This document shows, piece by piece, positions 26,437 to 37,400 of a DNA stretch of 64,000 bases. The notes under the pieces are model-generated. The model saw nothing but the letters and a program-made list of their open reading frames with translations. It did not search any database and was not told where the DNA came from. This DNA comes from JAICNG01 sp035249985. GTDB lineage: Bacteria > Gemmatimonadota > Gemmatimonadetes > Gemmatimonadales > Gemmatimonadaceae. Location of the stretch: contig DATFFP010000111.1 in NCBI GenBank assembly GCA_035249985.1, positions 5,858 to 69,857 of the forward strand, in the 5' to 3' direction. Position 1 is the stretch's first letter. The number at the start of each line of letters is the position of its first letter. Both the position numbers and the translations under genes were made by a program.

Positions 26437-27729
26437 ATGACCCGCCGGACTTTCGGGACCCTGGACGGTGCCGCGCTCGTCGTGAGTACCGTCGTGGGAG
26501 CCGGGATTTTCACGATTCCATCGTATGTCGCGCAGCTGGCTGGCAGCGCGGTCGCCGTGCTTGCGCTCTGGCTGGCCGGGGGACTGATGGCGCTCGCCGG
26601 TGCGCTGTGCTACGCGGAGCTGGCCGCGCGCATGCCGCGCGGCGGCGCGGAGTACACGTATCTGCGCGAGGCGTTTGGTCCCACGGCGGGGTTTCTGTCG
26701 GGATGGACGTCGTTCATCGCCGGGTTCTCCGGCGCCATCGCGGCCGCGGCGGTGGGCTTCGCGCGACACCTCGCCGATGTGGCGCCCGCACTGGCGGGGC
26801 GGGAGGTCGGCATCGCATTGCTGTTGATCGGCGCGTTCACGGCGATCAGCATCGCGGGAGTGGGCGCGAGCAGGGTCGCAACGAACCTCCTCACAGGGCT
26901 GATCATCGTTGGCGTGGCTGCAATGACGGTCGCGGGCCTAACGGGTACCCCGGTCACTGCTGCGCCGAGCGAGCCGAGCGGTGCGAGCGTTGGAATCCTT
27001 TCGGCGCTCGTCCCGATCTTCTTCACGTACAGCGGATGGAACGCTGCGGCATACGTCGCGGGAGAGTTCCGCGACCCGGAGCGCACTGTGCCGCGCGCGC
27101 TCATCGCGGGGACGCTCGTCGTCACGCTGCTGTACGTGGGGCTGAACGCGGCACTGCTGCGATCCCTGGCCACGGCGGGTGTTGCGGCGTCGGCGACGCC
27201 GGTGAGCGACAGCGCGGCCGTGGTCATCGGCGCGGCGGGTGCGGGCGCGGTGACGACACTGGTGCTCGCCGCTCTGGCGAGCAGCGTCTGCGCGATGGTC
27301 ATTACCGGCCCGCGCATCTACATGGAGATGTCGAGGGACGGTGTGCTGCCCCGCTTCTTCGGGCGAGTCGGCGAGCGTGGCGTCCCGGTCGCCGCGGCCT
27401 TGGCGCAGAGTAGCTGGAGCGCGATTCTCGTCATGAGCGGCACCTTCGAGCAGATCGTCACCTACACCGGGTTCGCGATCGTGGTGTTCAGCGGACTGGC
27501 AGTGCTGTCACTGTTTGTGCTCCGCCGTCGTCTGGGCGTTCCGCGTACGTTCAGGGTACCCGGGTACCCCGTGCTCCCAGCACTTTTTGTGGCATGCGTG
27601 GCGCTCATCGCCGTCGCGAGCTTCCGGTATGCGCCCGGCCCGTCGCTCGCGGGCCTGGCGCTCATCGGCGCTGGCATACCGCTCAGCCGCATGTGGAGCC
27701 GCTCCCGATCGACAACTCAGCCGGCCTGA
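26437..27729 (+). CDS. APC-family amino acid permease
   Basis: 430 residues with about twelve hydrophobic spans. The APC signature is at the start: LDGAALVVSTVVGAGIFTIP, followed by CYAELAARMPRGGAEYTYLREAFG. The mid-protein SGWNAAAYVAGEFRDPERTVPRAL and the late TGFAIVVFSGLAVLSLFVLRRR are also standard. Likely a proton-coupled importer or exchanger of amino acids. Its end overlaps the convergent ABC ATPase gene. Confidence 0.88.
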   Translation: MTRRTFGTLDGAALVVSTVVGAGIFTIPSYVAQLAGSAVAVLALWLAGGLMALAGALCYAELAARMPRGGAEYTYLREAFGPTAGFLSGWTSFIAGFSGAIAAAAVGFARHLADVAPALAGREVGIALLLIGAFTAISIAGVGASRVATNLLTGLIIVGVAAMTVAGLTGTPVTAAPSEPSGASVGILSALVPIFFTYSGWNAAAYVAGEFRDPERTVPRALIAGTLVVTLLYVGLNAALLRSLATAGVAASATPVSDSAAVVIGAAGAGAVTTLVLAALASSVCAMVITGPRIYMEMSRDGVLPRFFGRVGERGVPVAAALAQSSWSAILVMSGTFEQIVTYTGFAIVVFSGLAVLSLFVLRRRLGVPRTFRVPGYPVLPALFVACVALIAVASFRYAPGPSLAGLALIGAGIPLSRMWSRSRSTTQPA

Positions 27730-28634
27730 ACTACTCCCGCATCGGCCTGCGCGCGGCGGAGGCCGTTGTGGCCGGCCATGGCGGTGAAGTAGACGTCCTT
27801 GAGATCGGGCTCGACGGCCTCGAACTCCGGCCCCGGCGGCCTCTCGCTGTGGACGTGGACGATCGTGCGACCGGCGAGGAGCTTGGTGGCGATGACAGAA
27901 TGCTCACGCTCGACGTTAGGCAGCTCGCCCTTGGCGACCATGCGGCGCCAGATGCGTCCGCGCAGCTCCTCGATGGCGCGCAGCGGCTCGGCCTCGAGGA
28001 CGATCTCGCCGTTGTCGATGATCGCCATGCGGCGGCAGAGCTCGGAGACGTCCTCGACGATGTGCGTCGACAGAATGACAATCGTGTCCTCGCCGAGGTC
28101 GCCGAGGAGGTTGAGAAAGCGCACGCGCTCGGCGGGGTCGAGTCCTGCCGTGGGCTCGTCGACGATCACGAGCTTCGGATTGGCGAGGAGGGCAATGGCG
28201 ATCCCGAAGCGTTGGCGCATGCCGCCGGAGTAGCCGCCGAGCTTCAGCTTGCGGGCGTTCCAAAGGTTGGTTTGGTGGAGGAGTGCTTCGGTTGTGTTCT
28301 TGCGCGCTCGCTTGTCGGTGATGCCTTCGAGGACGGCGAAGTGGTCGAGGAGTCGCTCGGCGGTGACGTTGGGGTAGACGCCGAATTCCTGGGGGAGGTA
28401 GCCGAGGGTTTTTCTGACTTCGTCCTTCTGTTTGAGGACGTCGAGGTCCCCGAGTTTGATCTCGCCGGTGTCAGGTTGCTGCAGCGTGGCGATCGTGCGC
28501 ATGAGTGTGGACTTGCCGGCGCCGTTAGGGCCAAGGAGTCCGTACATGCCGGGCGGGATCGTCAGGCTGACGTTCTTGAGGGCCTGGACGCCGTTGCGGT
28601 AGGTCTTGGAGATGTTGCGGATCTCGAGGTGCAT
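27717..28634 (-). CDS. ABC transporter ATP-binding protein
   Basis: 305 residues from the ATG at 28634. Walker A (LLGPNGAGKSTLM), Q-loop (LGYLPQEFGVYPN), signature (YSGGMRQRFGIA) and Walker B (LVIVDEPTAGLDP) are intact. The C-terminal 80 residues form the extension seen in ATPases that serve ABC-2 exporters. The permease/M1 aminopeptidase fusion at 19531 is the most likely membrane partner. Confidence 0.9.
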   Translation of the reverse strand: MHLEIRNISKTYRNGVQALKNVSLTIPPGMYGLLGPNGAGKSTLMRTIATLQQPDTGEIKLGDLDVLKQKDEVRKTLGYLPQEFGVYPNVTAERLLDHFAVLEGITDKRARKNTTEALLHQTNLWNARKLKLGGYSGGMRQRFGIAIALLANPKLVIVDEPTAGLDPAERVRFLNLLGDLGEDTIVILSTHIVEDVSELCRRMAIIDNGEIVLEAEPLRAIEELRGRIWRRMVAKGELPNVEREHSVIATKLLAGRTIVHVHSERPPGPEFEAVEPDLKDVYFTAMAGHNGLRRAQADAGVVQAG

Positions 28635-28961
28635 GGTGCGGCGGGTAGGGATGTCGCTGGAGCGAGGACTGCGCTGCAACAAGTCCCTACGGCAGAAGGG
28701 GCCGCCAGGTTTGGGCGGCTCGGCAACACTGGCAGTTCGACCCGGTGTACCACGATGCCAGGCGCTGGACTCGTCCTGCCCAACCAGAAGTATTGACAAG
28801 GCTCCTTTCTTGGCGGATTTTCGCCACTAACGTTGCCGTAGCCGCAATGGGGCCGGCCGACGCAGGCCGGCGTTGATCTTCCCTCCAATGGCGCGCCGCC
28901 GCGGAGGGCAACGGCTGATGACGTCTCGTCGCAATGCGAGCGGAGCCGTCCATTCGGCGGT
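28635..28961. other. Divergent intergenic region before the giant-gene operon
   Basis: 327 bases between the ABC ATPase and the M64-like gene, transcribed in opposite directions, so promoters of both should be here. I see no gene, no clear -35/-10 pair and no palindrome. Confidence 0.5.
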
Positions 28962-30938
28962 ATGCGATGGAGGCGCGTAGTCGTGCCGACCGCGCCGATC
29001 GCGATTCACTCGCCAATCGACATTGCGTCCTTCCACTTGCTCTTCCTGAGCGAGGGATTTCTCGCTGGCGATCAGAACCAGTTTCTCGATCACTGCCGCG
29101 CCATCACCGCGGAGTTGCTGGCCGTCGACCCGTTCAGGCTGGCGCAGCGCCAGATTTCCGTGGTGGCGGCATTCACCGCGTCGCAACAACAGGGAGTCGC
29201 AAACGCGGCGGGGAACACCGCGTTTCGATTTTTCCTGAACCCTGCGGGCGAGCTGCGGACGCGTCGGCCGGGAACGATCGTCGCGCAGATCGCCGACATT
29301 ACACCGGTGCCGCTCGGAGGCAATCCACCGTTCAATCCTCCGCTGCCCGCGACGGGCACGGAAGTGTGGATGCGCGAGAGTACCCGGGGGAACAGAGCTG
29401 TATGCGTCATCGTGCGTCACGCGGCTCGCGCCGTGACGCTCACGAACGATTATGAGGCGGGGGATCTCGACGATCCTGCCGACGACACGCCCGAGCTAGC
29501 GGCGCTCGTTCCATTCGTCGCCGTCACGATGTGGCCCGCGCTCGCCGGGGCCCCGCAACAGTACACGAATGCCCCAACCGCGGCAGCGGCGGCACTCGTC
29601 CGTCAGCTCGGCGCAATCTTCGGCCTTGGGTATGAGTCGGAGCTAACGGATGCCGCGCACGAGCGGTACAACCTGCCGCTCCCGGAGCCGGACGCGCCGA
29701 ACCTCGTGACCGATCGAGCGCTTCGCAGCGCGAACGTCGCGTCGGTGGAGAGGATTCCCTGGAGGGGTCTCGTCTCGGCGACGCGCCGGGCGTCGCCGGT
29801 GGTCGAGCGGGATCATCCCGCCCTGGTCGTCGCCGGTGAGACGCCCGTACAGGAGACGGCACGCTACGCGCCGATTGGCGAGCTGATGAACACGAACGTC
29901 GTCCTTCTCCGCCATCCGGTCAACCCGGCCAACCCTAACGACACGTCGGGCCTGACCGGGACACCGTATCGAACGCTTGGCCGGTTGCGCCTCGTCAGGC
30001 GGGATCCGCACCTGATCGAAGGGGGCGGCGGGTTCCGGCGGGGCATCTACCGTCCGAGTGTCGATTGTCTCATGCGCTCCGAGGGGCACGACATCCCGCA
30101 GCAGGGTGGGGCCGTCACGCGGCAAGTCGAGCCGTTTTGCGCCGTTTGCGAACAACACCTCGCCACCCGCCTTCAGACGGGCTCGAGAAGCTTTCGATTC
30201 GGATCGATACGACTGCGGCATGGTCCCGCGGACTGCGTCGGTGCGCTCCTCCCCTCGAGACTCGCGGCGAGATTCCTCGAGTGGATCCGTGCCACCGCGA
30301 TCCCGAACGGCATGATCTGCGTGGAAGCAACCGTCAACCGGTACGAGCGATTCTTCAGGGAAATCCTGAACTGGCCGGATCTTCAGAATGTCAGAGTGGA
30401 TGGGTGGTACAATGCCGACGATCCCATCGAGTTTCCGGTTGGGGCGGGTGTGCCGCTCTTCATGTGGGCGATCTGGATGACGAATCAAACCCAGCTGAGC
30501 GCGGTTCGCGGCCTGCGACAATTCGCCGGGCTGGGAGCCCCCGGTGCCATTTGGTACGCGGGGCTGGGCTGCATCACCAACACGTTTCGGCGTGTTTACG
30601 AGAATGATCCCGCTGGCAATCGAGTTCGCCTGCGATTTGCAAACAGCCTGGTAGCTGCCGATCTCGCTCGACTTACGCCGGGCAGTGTTCTTCAGATCTG
30701 GACCAACCAGCAGACGTACGAGAACGTCGTCCGCTTCGCACACGGTGTACTTGCGGCCGAACCTGTCGCCGGCGGCCACAGCCTGTACTACATGGGCACC
30801 GATGCGAACGGAAATCACATCGTAGCGGACCAGAACGGCGTTGCGGGCTCCTTCGCCGGGTGGCATGCGAACTACACCTTCGTCATCGCCGCCCAGTGGT
30901 TCGACGCGGAGAATGTCCCGCCCGCACCAGCCCCGTGA
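28962..30938 (+). CDS. M64-like metallopeptidase fold with degenerate active site
   Basis: 658 residues, no signal peptide. The N-terminal part follows the IgA-peptidase (M64) plan: a strand and helix with HLLFLSEGF (residues 25-33) and DPFRLAQRQISVVAAF, later the helix that should hold HExGH. Here that helix reads LVRQLGAIFGLGYESEL (RQLGA at 214-218), so both His and the Glu are missing. The family's late YRPS..MRS segment is present (363-373) with added cysteines C369, C393 and C396. The last 250 residues are unrecognised and end in a proline tail. First gene of the giant-gene operon, 11 bases before the next. Confidence 0.65.
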   Translation: MRWRRVVVPTAPIAIHSPIDIASFHLLFLSEGFLAGDQNQFLDHCRAITAELLAVDPFRLAQRQISVVAAFTASQQQGVANAAGNTAFRFFLNPAGELRTRRPGTIVAQIADITPVPLGGNPPFNPPLPATGTEVWMRESTRGNRAVCVIVRHAARAVTLTNDYEAGDLDDPADDTPELAALVPFVAVTMWPALAGAPQQYTNAPTAAAAALVRQLGAIFGLGYESELTDAAHERYNLPLPEPDAPNLVTDRALRSANVASVERIPWRGLVSATRRASPVVERDHPALVVAGETPVQETARYAPIGELMNTNVVLLRHPVNPANPNDTSGLTGTPYRTLGRLRLVRRDPHLIEGGGGFRRGIYRPSVDCLMRSEGHDIPQQGGAVTRQVEPFCAVCEQHLATRLQTGSRSFRFGSIRLRHGPADCVGALLPSRLAARFLEWIRATAIPNGMICVEATVNRYERFFREILNWPDLQNVRVDGWYNADDPIEFPVGAGVPLFMWAIWMTNQTQLSAVRGLRQFAGLGAPGAIWYAGLGCITNTFRRVYENDPAGNRVRLRFANSLVAADLARLTPGSVLQIWTNQQTYENVVRFAHGVLAAEPVAGGHSLYYMGTDANGNHIVADQNGVAGSFAGWHANYTFVIAAQWFDAENVPPAPAP

Positions 30939-30949
30939 GAGCCTAACGA

Positions 30950-33900
30950 ATGGCTGGTGAGAGCACCATCGAGCTGCTCGTTCGCGAGCTGACCCTGGCC
31001 GTCGGCGCCACGCAGCGCCGCCTCGCCAGTGGCAATGCGTTCCGCGACTGGATGGGTGAGCTTGGCTGGGATGTGCCGGCGCCGGCCGTTCAGCCCCTCG
31101 CCGATCTGCAGCAGAGCCTGGCCGCACTGCTCGGCACGCTCGCGCAGATCGATCCGGACGTTCCCGTCGAGGATCAGGCGAGTGTCTACACGGAGCTCCT
31201 GTTTCAGCTCCCGGAGTTCATCACGGCGTTGCGCGATCTCGCGAACGCCGTTCCCGCCGGCGGCGGAGTTCCACCAGAGTTTTTCCTCGAGGCGCCGAAG
31301 CAGATCGCCGACGATGTGGTCGTGACGCATCTCGAGGTCAATCGGCCGGCGCTCTTCGGCTTCCTGCGCGTCTTCGGCCTGATCGAGGTCGCCCCGCAGC
31401 CAGCGCAAGGTGGACGCCCAGCCTTCATTTCACGTGACCTTCGTCTCGATCGGATCGGCACGCTCCTGCGCGATCCGAAGCAGCTGCTCGACACCCTGTA
31501 TGCGTGGGGCCACGACAACTTCGACGCCGATCTCTTCTTCACCATTTTGCAGCTCTTCACCCACGCGTTCGGCATCCCCGCCCGGCGGTTTCTGCCTCCG
31601 GCCTCGCTCACGAGGTACCTCTACCCTACACTCACCGCCGACGAGCTCGTGCAGCTCCGGCTACTTCAGATTCCGGTCTACGAGGTGGCCGACGACCAGG
31701 TCGGGTTTGGCGAGATCGGCGTGTCCATCCTGCCGATTCTCCACGACCAGCTCGTCAACAACGTGCGGCCGATGCGTGGCATCGCCTTCCAGCCCTTCGC
31801 ACGTGGCGGGGCAGCGACCGAGATATCGCTTGGCGGACCATTCTCCCTGATCCTCGGCGGCGCCATTGGTGTCGATCTCCTGATCGAGATCCGCCAGGCG
31901 GGGGTCACCGTATCCGCCGGAGATGGCAGCGGGAATCTCGTCTCGTTCGACGCGATGGCGAAGCTCGGCCTCAAGGCATCGGGACAGGGCAAGCCGCTGA
32001 TTCTGTTCGGAGAGGCCGGCAAGACGCGGCTCGAGATGAAGAGCGCGTCGGTCACGCTCACCGCTATCGCGTCCGAGTCGGACTTCGAGTTCAATGGCGA
32101 GTTCGAGCTCGAGGATCTCCGCCTCATCGTGTCGACCGCGGGCGGCGACGGCTTCATCTCGAAGATCCTGCCCGTCTCTCCTCTCGAGATCGAAGTCGAC
32201 CTCGTCATCGGCTGGTCCTCGAGTCGCGGCGTGTACTTCCGTGGCAGTGCCGCGCTCGAGGTGACGGTCCCTGTCCACAAAACGATCGGCCCGCTCACCC
32301 TCGACTCCATCTTCCTCCGAATCGAGGTCGGCGCGGCCGATGGCAAGATTCCCATCACCCTCGCGGTCACCGGCAGCGCGGTGCTCGGGCCAATCTCGGC
32401 GGCCGTCAACAAGATCGGACTCATCGCGACCGCATCGTTTCCGGACGATGGGGATGGTGACATCGGGCCGGTCGACCTCGACTTCGCCTTCAAGCCTCCC
32501 GACGGCGTCGGCCTCGCCATCAATGCCGAGGCGATCAAGGGCGGCGGCTACCTGCTCATCGACCGCGAGAATGAGCGGTACGCCGGCATGCTCAACCTGG
32601 CATTCGGGGAGATCAGCCTAACGGCCATCGGGTTGATCACGACGCGGATGCCGGACGGGTCGAAGGGCTTTTCGCTCCTGGCGATCATCGCCGTCACCTT
32701 CGATCCGGCCATTACGCTCGGGTACGGGTTCTTCCTCAAGGGGGTGGGTGGCCTCCTCGGCTTCAACCGAACGATGAATCTGGAAGCGATCGAACGGGGC
32801 GTGCGGACTGGCACACTCGATTCGATCATGTTCCCGGCCGATCCGGTCGCGAACGCGGCGAAAATCATTAGCGATCTGGAAGCGGTCTTTCCCGCGCAGC
32901 GTGATCGCCTGGTGATCGGGCCGATGGTGATGATTACCTGGGGTGTTCCCACGATCATCACCGGCGAGCTGGCGATCATCATCGAAGTGCCAATGCCGAT
33001 TCGGATCGCGATCCTGGGCCAGGTCAGCATGATCCTGCCGACGCCCACGGCAGCGATCCTCAAGCTCCAGCTCGATGTCGCCGGCCTGATCGACTTCGGG
33101 AAGGGCACGCTCAGTATCGACGCCTCGCTGCGAGACTCGAAGCTGCTGGTTTTCACGCTCACCGGCGACGCGGCAGTCCGGCTGCGCTGGGGAAACGACG
33201 CGAATTTCGCGATGGCGGCCGGAGGCTGGCACGCCAACTACACGCCGCCCCCTGGATTCCCTTCCCTCCGCCGGCTGCGGATCAGTCTGGGGGACAGCGA
33301 CAATCCCCGGCTCGAGCTCGAGTCGTACTTCGCCCTAACGCCTAACACGATCCAGTTCGGAGCGCGGCTGGCGCTCGAAGCGCGGGCCGGGGATTTCAGC
33401 ATCGAGGGATACTTCTCCTTCGACACGCTCTTCATCTTCTCCCCGTTCTCGTTCGAGGCCGAGCTGCGCGCCGGCGTCTCGGTGAAGGCCGGGTCGCGCC
33501 GGCTGATGACGATCCGGCTCGAAGGCAAGCTCGAGGGGCCGGCCCCGTGGCGCGCGCGCGGAAGGGCATCGTTCGAGATCCTCTGGATCGAGGTTTCCGT
33601 CAAGTTCGACACCACCTTCGGACGTCGCGATGACACGCGCCTGCCGCCCATCGATCTCTGGCAGCCACTCACGACGGCACTCGCCGAGCCGGGCAACTGG
33701 ATCACCGCCCTCGCGCCCGGCACGATGCTCTTCGTCTCGCTACGCGAAGACACTCCGGCCAACATGCTGCTCGCGGCACCGATCGGCGAAGTGACGGTTC
33801 GCCAGCGGATCGCGCCGCTCAGGGAACGCATCACCAAGGCGGGCAATGCCGAGCCCCCATCGCCCGTCACGTTCGATGTGACGGCCGGGGCGAGCGGGTT

Positions 33901-34414
33901 CTCGATCGCGCCGGTGACGGAGCCGTTCGCGATGGCCACCTTCCAGCGACGCTCCGACCACCAGCGCCTAACGGGCAAACCGTTTGAGGACGCCAAGGCC
34001 GGGGTCACCATCACCGGGGACGTATTGCGGATCGCTCCGTACGTGGCGCGCGACATCACGTTCGAGGAGATCGTGCTCGACGACGTCGGCCGCCGTCGCA
34101 CCGTTGGCAGCGCACGCCTCCCACGCGACCATGCCCGCATGGGCATCGCGGTGAGCGCGGTGATGCTGGATCCGCTCGGCATGGTGGAGCGTCGATTCGG
34201 CGGTGAGCTGCCCAACGTCGGGGTCGAAATCGGCAAACCCGGATGGGAGATCGTCTCCTCCGATGACCTCCTGCCAGCGGCGGGGACGGCGGAGCTTGGC
34301 GGCGTCATGTCACACTCCACCGCGAGTGCGCTGCTCGACCATTACAACGACACGCACCCCTGGGATGTGGGTCGCTATCAGGTCATTCCCACCGGCGAGG
34401 TCCCGCGGCCATGA
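30950..34414 (+). CDS. Giant beta-rich protein, resembles DUF6603 type
   Basis: 1154 residues, no signal peptide. The first 280 are helical (QRRLASGNAFRDWMGELGWDV). Residues about 290-880 are an unbroken run of alternating polar and hydrophobic beta strands, including GYGFFLKGVGGLLGFNRTMN, and resemble, from memory, the DUF6603 family of unknown function. A final domain has ARDITFEEIVLDD and HYNDTHPWDVGRYQV. The GCCTAACG word stands one base before the ATG; no strong ribosome site is seen. Its stop overlaps the next gene (ATGA). Confidence 0.6.
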   Translation: MAGESTIELLVRELTLAVGATQRRLASGNAFRDWMGELGWDVPAPAVQPLADLQQSLAALLGTLAQIDPDVPVEDQASVYTELLFQLPEFITALRDLANAVPAGGGVPPEFFLEAPKQIADDVVVTHLEVNRPALFGFLRVFGLIEVAPQPAQGGRPAFISRDLRLDRIGTLLRDPKQLLDTLYAWGHDNFDADLFFTILQLFTHAFGIPARRFLPPASLTRYLYPTLTADELVQLRLLQIPVYEVADDQVGFGEIGVSILPILHDQLVNNVRPMRGIAFQPFARGGAATEISLGGPFSLILGGAIGVDLLIEIRQAGVTVSAGDGSGNLVSFDAMAKLGLKASGQGKPLILFGEAGKTRLEMKSASVTLTAIASESDFEFNGEFELEDLRLIVSTAGGDGFISKILPVSPLEIEVDLVIGWSSSRGVYFRGSAALEVTVPVHKTIGPLTLDSIFLRIEVGAADGKIPITLAVTGSAVLGPISAAVNKIGLIATASFPDDGDGDIGPVDLDFAFKPPDGVGLAINAEAIKGGGYLLIDRENERYAGMLNLAFGEISLTAIGLITTRMPDGSKGFSLLAIIAVTFDPAITLGYGFFLKGVGGLLGFNRTMNLEAIERGVRTGTLDSIMFPADPVANAAKIISDLEAVFPAQRDRLVIGPMVMITWGVPTIITGELAIIIEVPMPIRIAILGQVSMILPTPTAAILKLQLDVAGLIDFGKGTLSIDASLRDSKLLVFTLTGDAAVRLRWGNDANFAMAAGGWHANYTPPPGFPSLRRLRISLGDSDNPRLELESYFALTPNTIQFGARLALEARAGDFSIEGYFSFDTLFIFSPFSFEAELRAGVSVKAGSRRLMTIRLEGKLEGPAPWRARGRASFEILWIEVSVKFDTTFGRRDDTRLPPIDLWQPLTTALAEPGNWITALAPGTMLFVSLREDTPANMLLAAPIGEVTVRQRIAPLRERITKAGNAEPPSPVTFDVTAGASGFSIAPVTEPFAMATFQRRSDHQRLTGKPFEDAKAGVTITGDVLRIAPYVARDITFEEIVLDDVGRRRTVGSARLPRDHARMGIAVSAVMLDPLGMVERRFGGELPNVGVEIGKPGWEIVSSDDLLPAAGTAELGGVMSHSTASALLDHYNDTHPWDVGRYQVIPTGEVPRP
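33334..33346. repeat. Two adjacent CCTAAC words
   Basis: The densest local occurrence of the window-wide CCTAAC motif: copies at 33334-33339 and 33341-33346, read in two different frames (Leu-Thr, then Pro-Asn). Listed as an example of the dispersed motif described in the findings. Confidence 0.6.
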
Positions 34415-37400
34415 GTGCGCTGCCCAACGTCCGTTACGGCTTCCTGCCCTTCCTCCGCACGGGACTCGCCACGCGCCTGGAAGCGACGACGCTCGCCGCC
34501 GCGACTCCGCGCTCGACGATCACCGTGTCGGTGACGGCCTCGCAGGTTCGCGATGACAACGCGAACGCAACCGTCACGGTGCCGAAAACGGTCAACGTGC
34601 GTGGACCGGGTGACATCACGGCATTCGATTCGCGCGTCATCATCCGTACCGACCCGAAGCCCGATGTCGGCGACTTCGAGGCGAATTACTTCCCCACCTG
34701 CGACTTCTCGGCACCGGATTTCCCGTGGCGCTTCACGCCCGTGGGACCATCTGGCTCGCGGTTGCGCCCATGGATCACGCTCATCGTGCTCGAGGCCGGT
34801 GAGTTCACTCCGCCGAAGCCGCGTGGAGCGCTGGCGACGATCACGGTGAAGCGCGACGGAGCCACGCTCGCCGACATCCTGCCCGACCTCGACGAAGCGT
34901 GGGCATGGGCCCACGTCCAGGTCACCGACGCCCTCGATGACGCGACAGTGATCGATTTTTCGAGCGCCACGCAACTCGGTCAACTCGTCGCGTCGCACCC
35001 CGAGCTGGCGATCGCACGCCTCATGTGCCCACGGCGTCTGAAAGACAACACGGGCTACACTGCATTTGTGGTCCCCACGTTCGAGGCCGGCCGACTCGCC
35101 GGACTCCAGATGCCCGCCGAGCAGGTGCGTGGCGACCAGCTCGCCTGGGATCCCGCGGTGAACGAGGTGGAGCTTCCGGTCTACCATCACTGGTCGTTTC
35201 GCACCGGCGCGCGAGGGGACTTCGAGTTCCTCGTGCGCGCGTTGGTGCCCTACCGCATCCCCGGACATGTCGGACTCCGCGATGTCGACGCCGGTCATCC
35301 CGGGCCGATGGTCCCGGCGATCTCGAATCCCGCGGGCCGCCCGGAGCCGGTGCTGGGATTTCAAGGCGCCCTGCAGTCGCTCGACACGGAACCAACGCGA
35401 TGGCCCGACCCGGCGCGTGCCCAGCCCGACCCATTTCAAAGCCGCCTCTCCGATCTCCTGAATGCCGCGGCCGACGACCCTAACGACGATCCGTTCGTCA
35501 TGCCGCCGATCTATGGCCGGTGGCACGCGGCGGTCACCCGCGTCGGCGCCGCAGGCCCACGGTGGATCAACACGTTGAATCTCGATCCACGACACCGCGC
35601 GACGGCGGGTTACGGCACTCAGGTCGTGCAAGCCGATCAGGAGTCGCTCATGGCGTCAGCGTGGCGACAGATCGGCGACCTGGATCTCGCCTCCGATGCG
35701 TTGCGCGCGGGTCAGGTGGGACGCGCGATCTCCGAGCGCGTCGCGGTGCGCCATCTGGAGACCCGTTTCGATGAGGAGTACCTGGTCGCAACCCGCGCCT
35801 TCCATGGGAAGGTGCTCGGCAGCTCGACCACGATTCGTCGCCAGCTCGCGTCGACAGCGCTTCGCTCCGCGGCGCTGTCCCCGAGCTTCGCCCGTCTCAC
35901 CCGACCCGCATCGCGACTCGTCAGGCGCGCCGCTGCTGGTAACGCACGCTTCGTCCTGCGCGACCTCCTCGCTCGCATCAATCGACGCGACCTGCGCGTC
36001 GATCCACCGGCGCCGATCGGCGGGGTGATCACACTCGACGCATTACGCTCGTCGTCCATCCTCGGGACGCTTCCCGCATGGCTGCAGAGCATCCTGGCAT
36101 CGCCGTGGAGCATCGTCCTGCTGCTCCTGCTCATGCTTCTTCTCGCGTTCCTTCCGCTCGGCTGGATCGTCGCGCTGGCAATCCTCCTGACGATCGCGCT
36201 GGTCGGCGTCGCCGATGCGAGGCGACCGGGGCCGCGCTTTGCGCGCCGCTTCACGTCAACCGACGTTCGCAGCGCGGCGCCGCCACCATCGTTCGACCTC
36301 GCCCCTGTGCAGCTGTCCTGGACCGGCGCCCCGCAGCCACCCCCACCGGGGGGCGCGCCCTCGGCGCAGCTCCGACAGCGGCAAGTGGATGCCTTCCGCA
36401 GCGGGGCGGCACGCGCGCTCGAGGTCGCGCGCCCCGAGATCCCCCGGACGCCGCCTCCAGCGCCGGCCGACGTGCTCACCGTTAGGCAGAAGCTCGCCAC
36501 GGCGCTCGATCCAGCGACGACCATTGCACAGGCAGTGCTCGCACGGCTCGAGTTCCGCGTCACGATGGTCCGCCCGGCGGATCCGCTCGATCCCATCTGG
36601 GACCATCCCAAGTTTCCGCAGCCGATGTATGAGCCGCTGGCCAGGATGTCACAGGAGCTCATGCTGCCCGGCATCGGCGGCATTCCGGTCAACAGCTGCG
36701 GTCTCGTAGTCACCAACCAGCCGTTCATCGAAGCGTATATGGTTGGCCTGAATCACGAGATGAGCCGCGAGCTGCTCTGGCGCGAGTACCCCACCGACCA
36801 GCGCGGAAGTTATTTCCGGCAGTTCTGGGATGTGTCCGCGCGCGGCGCGTTGCCCCCCGAGGATAGCCCCGAGCGGGATGCCTTGCGCGACATCCGACCC
36901 ATTCACGAGTGGCGCTCTGGTGATCTGGGAGCGCACCGCCCGGGAACCGGACCGCAGGAAGAAAACGTCGTCTTGCTCGTCAGGGGTGACCTTCTCAAGA
37001 AATATCCCAATACGGTCATCTACAGCGCGCGCGCAGGCTGGGTCTCCACGACGACCGAGACGTATCGCGCGGTTCCCGAAGGTGCCGAGGAGCGTCGCCC
37101 CATCTTCCGTGGCGAGCTGCGCCCCGACGTTGGCTTCATCGGCTTCAAGCTTACCGAAACCGAAGTGCGCGGCGATCCGGGCTGGTTCTTCATCCTGGAA
37201 GAGCAGTTCACGCAGCCACGCTTCGGGATGGACGTTGGCAATGGCGCAGCGCCGCCGATCGCCAAGTGGTCGGATCTCTCCTGGAATCATTTCGCCGGCG
37301 CCCAGCCTCCCAGTCACGTCCCGGTGGACGGGGCGCCTAACGCCGTCAAGACCGCCGCCGTCGCCGGCGGACCGGCGTGGGGAACGAGCGCCGCGGCGCT

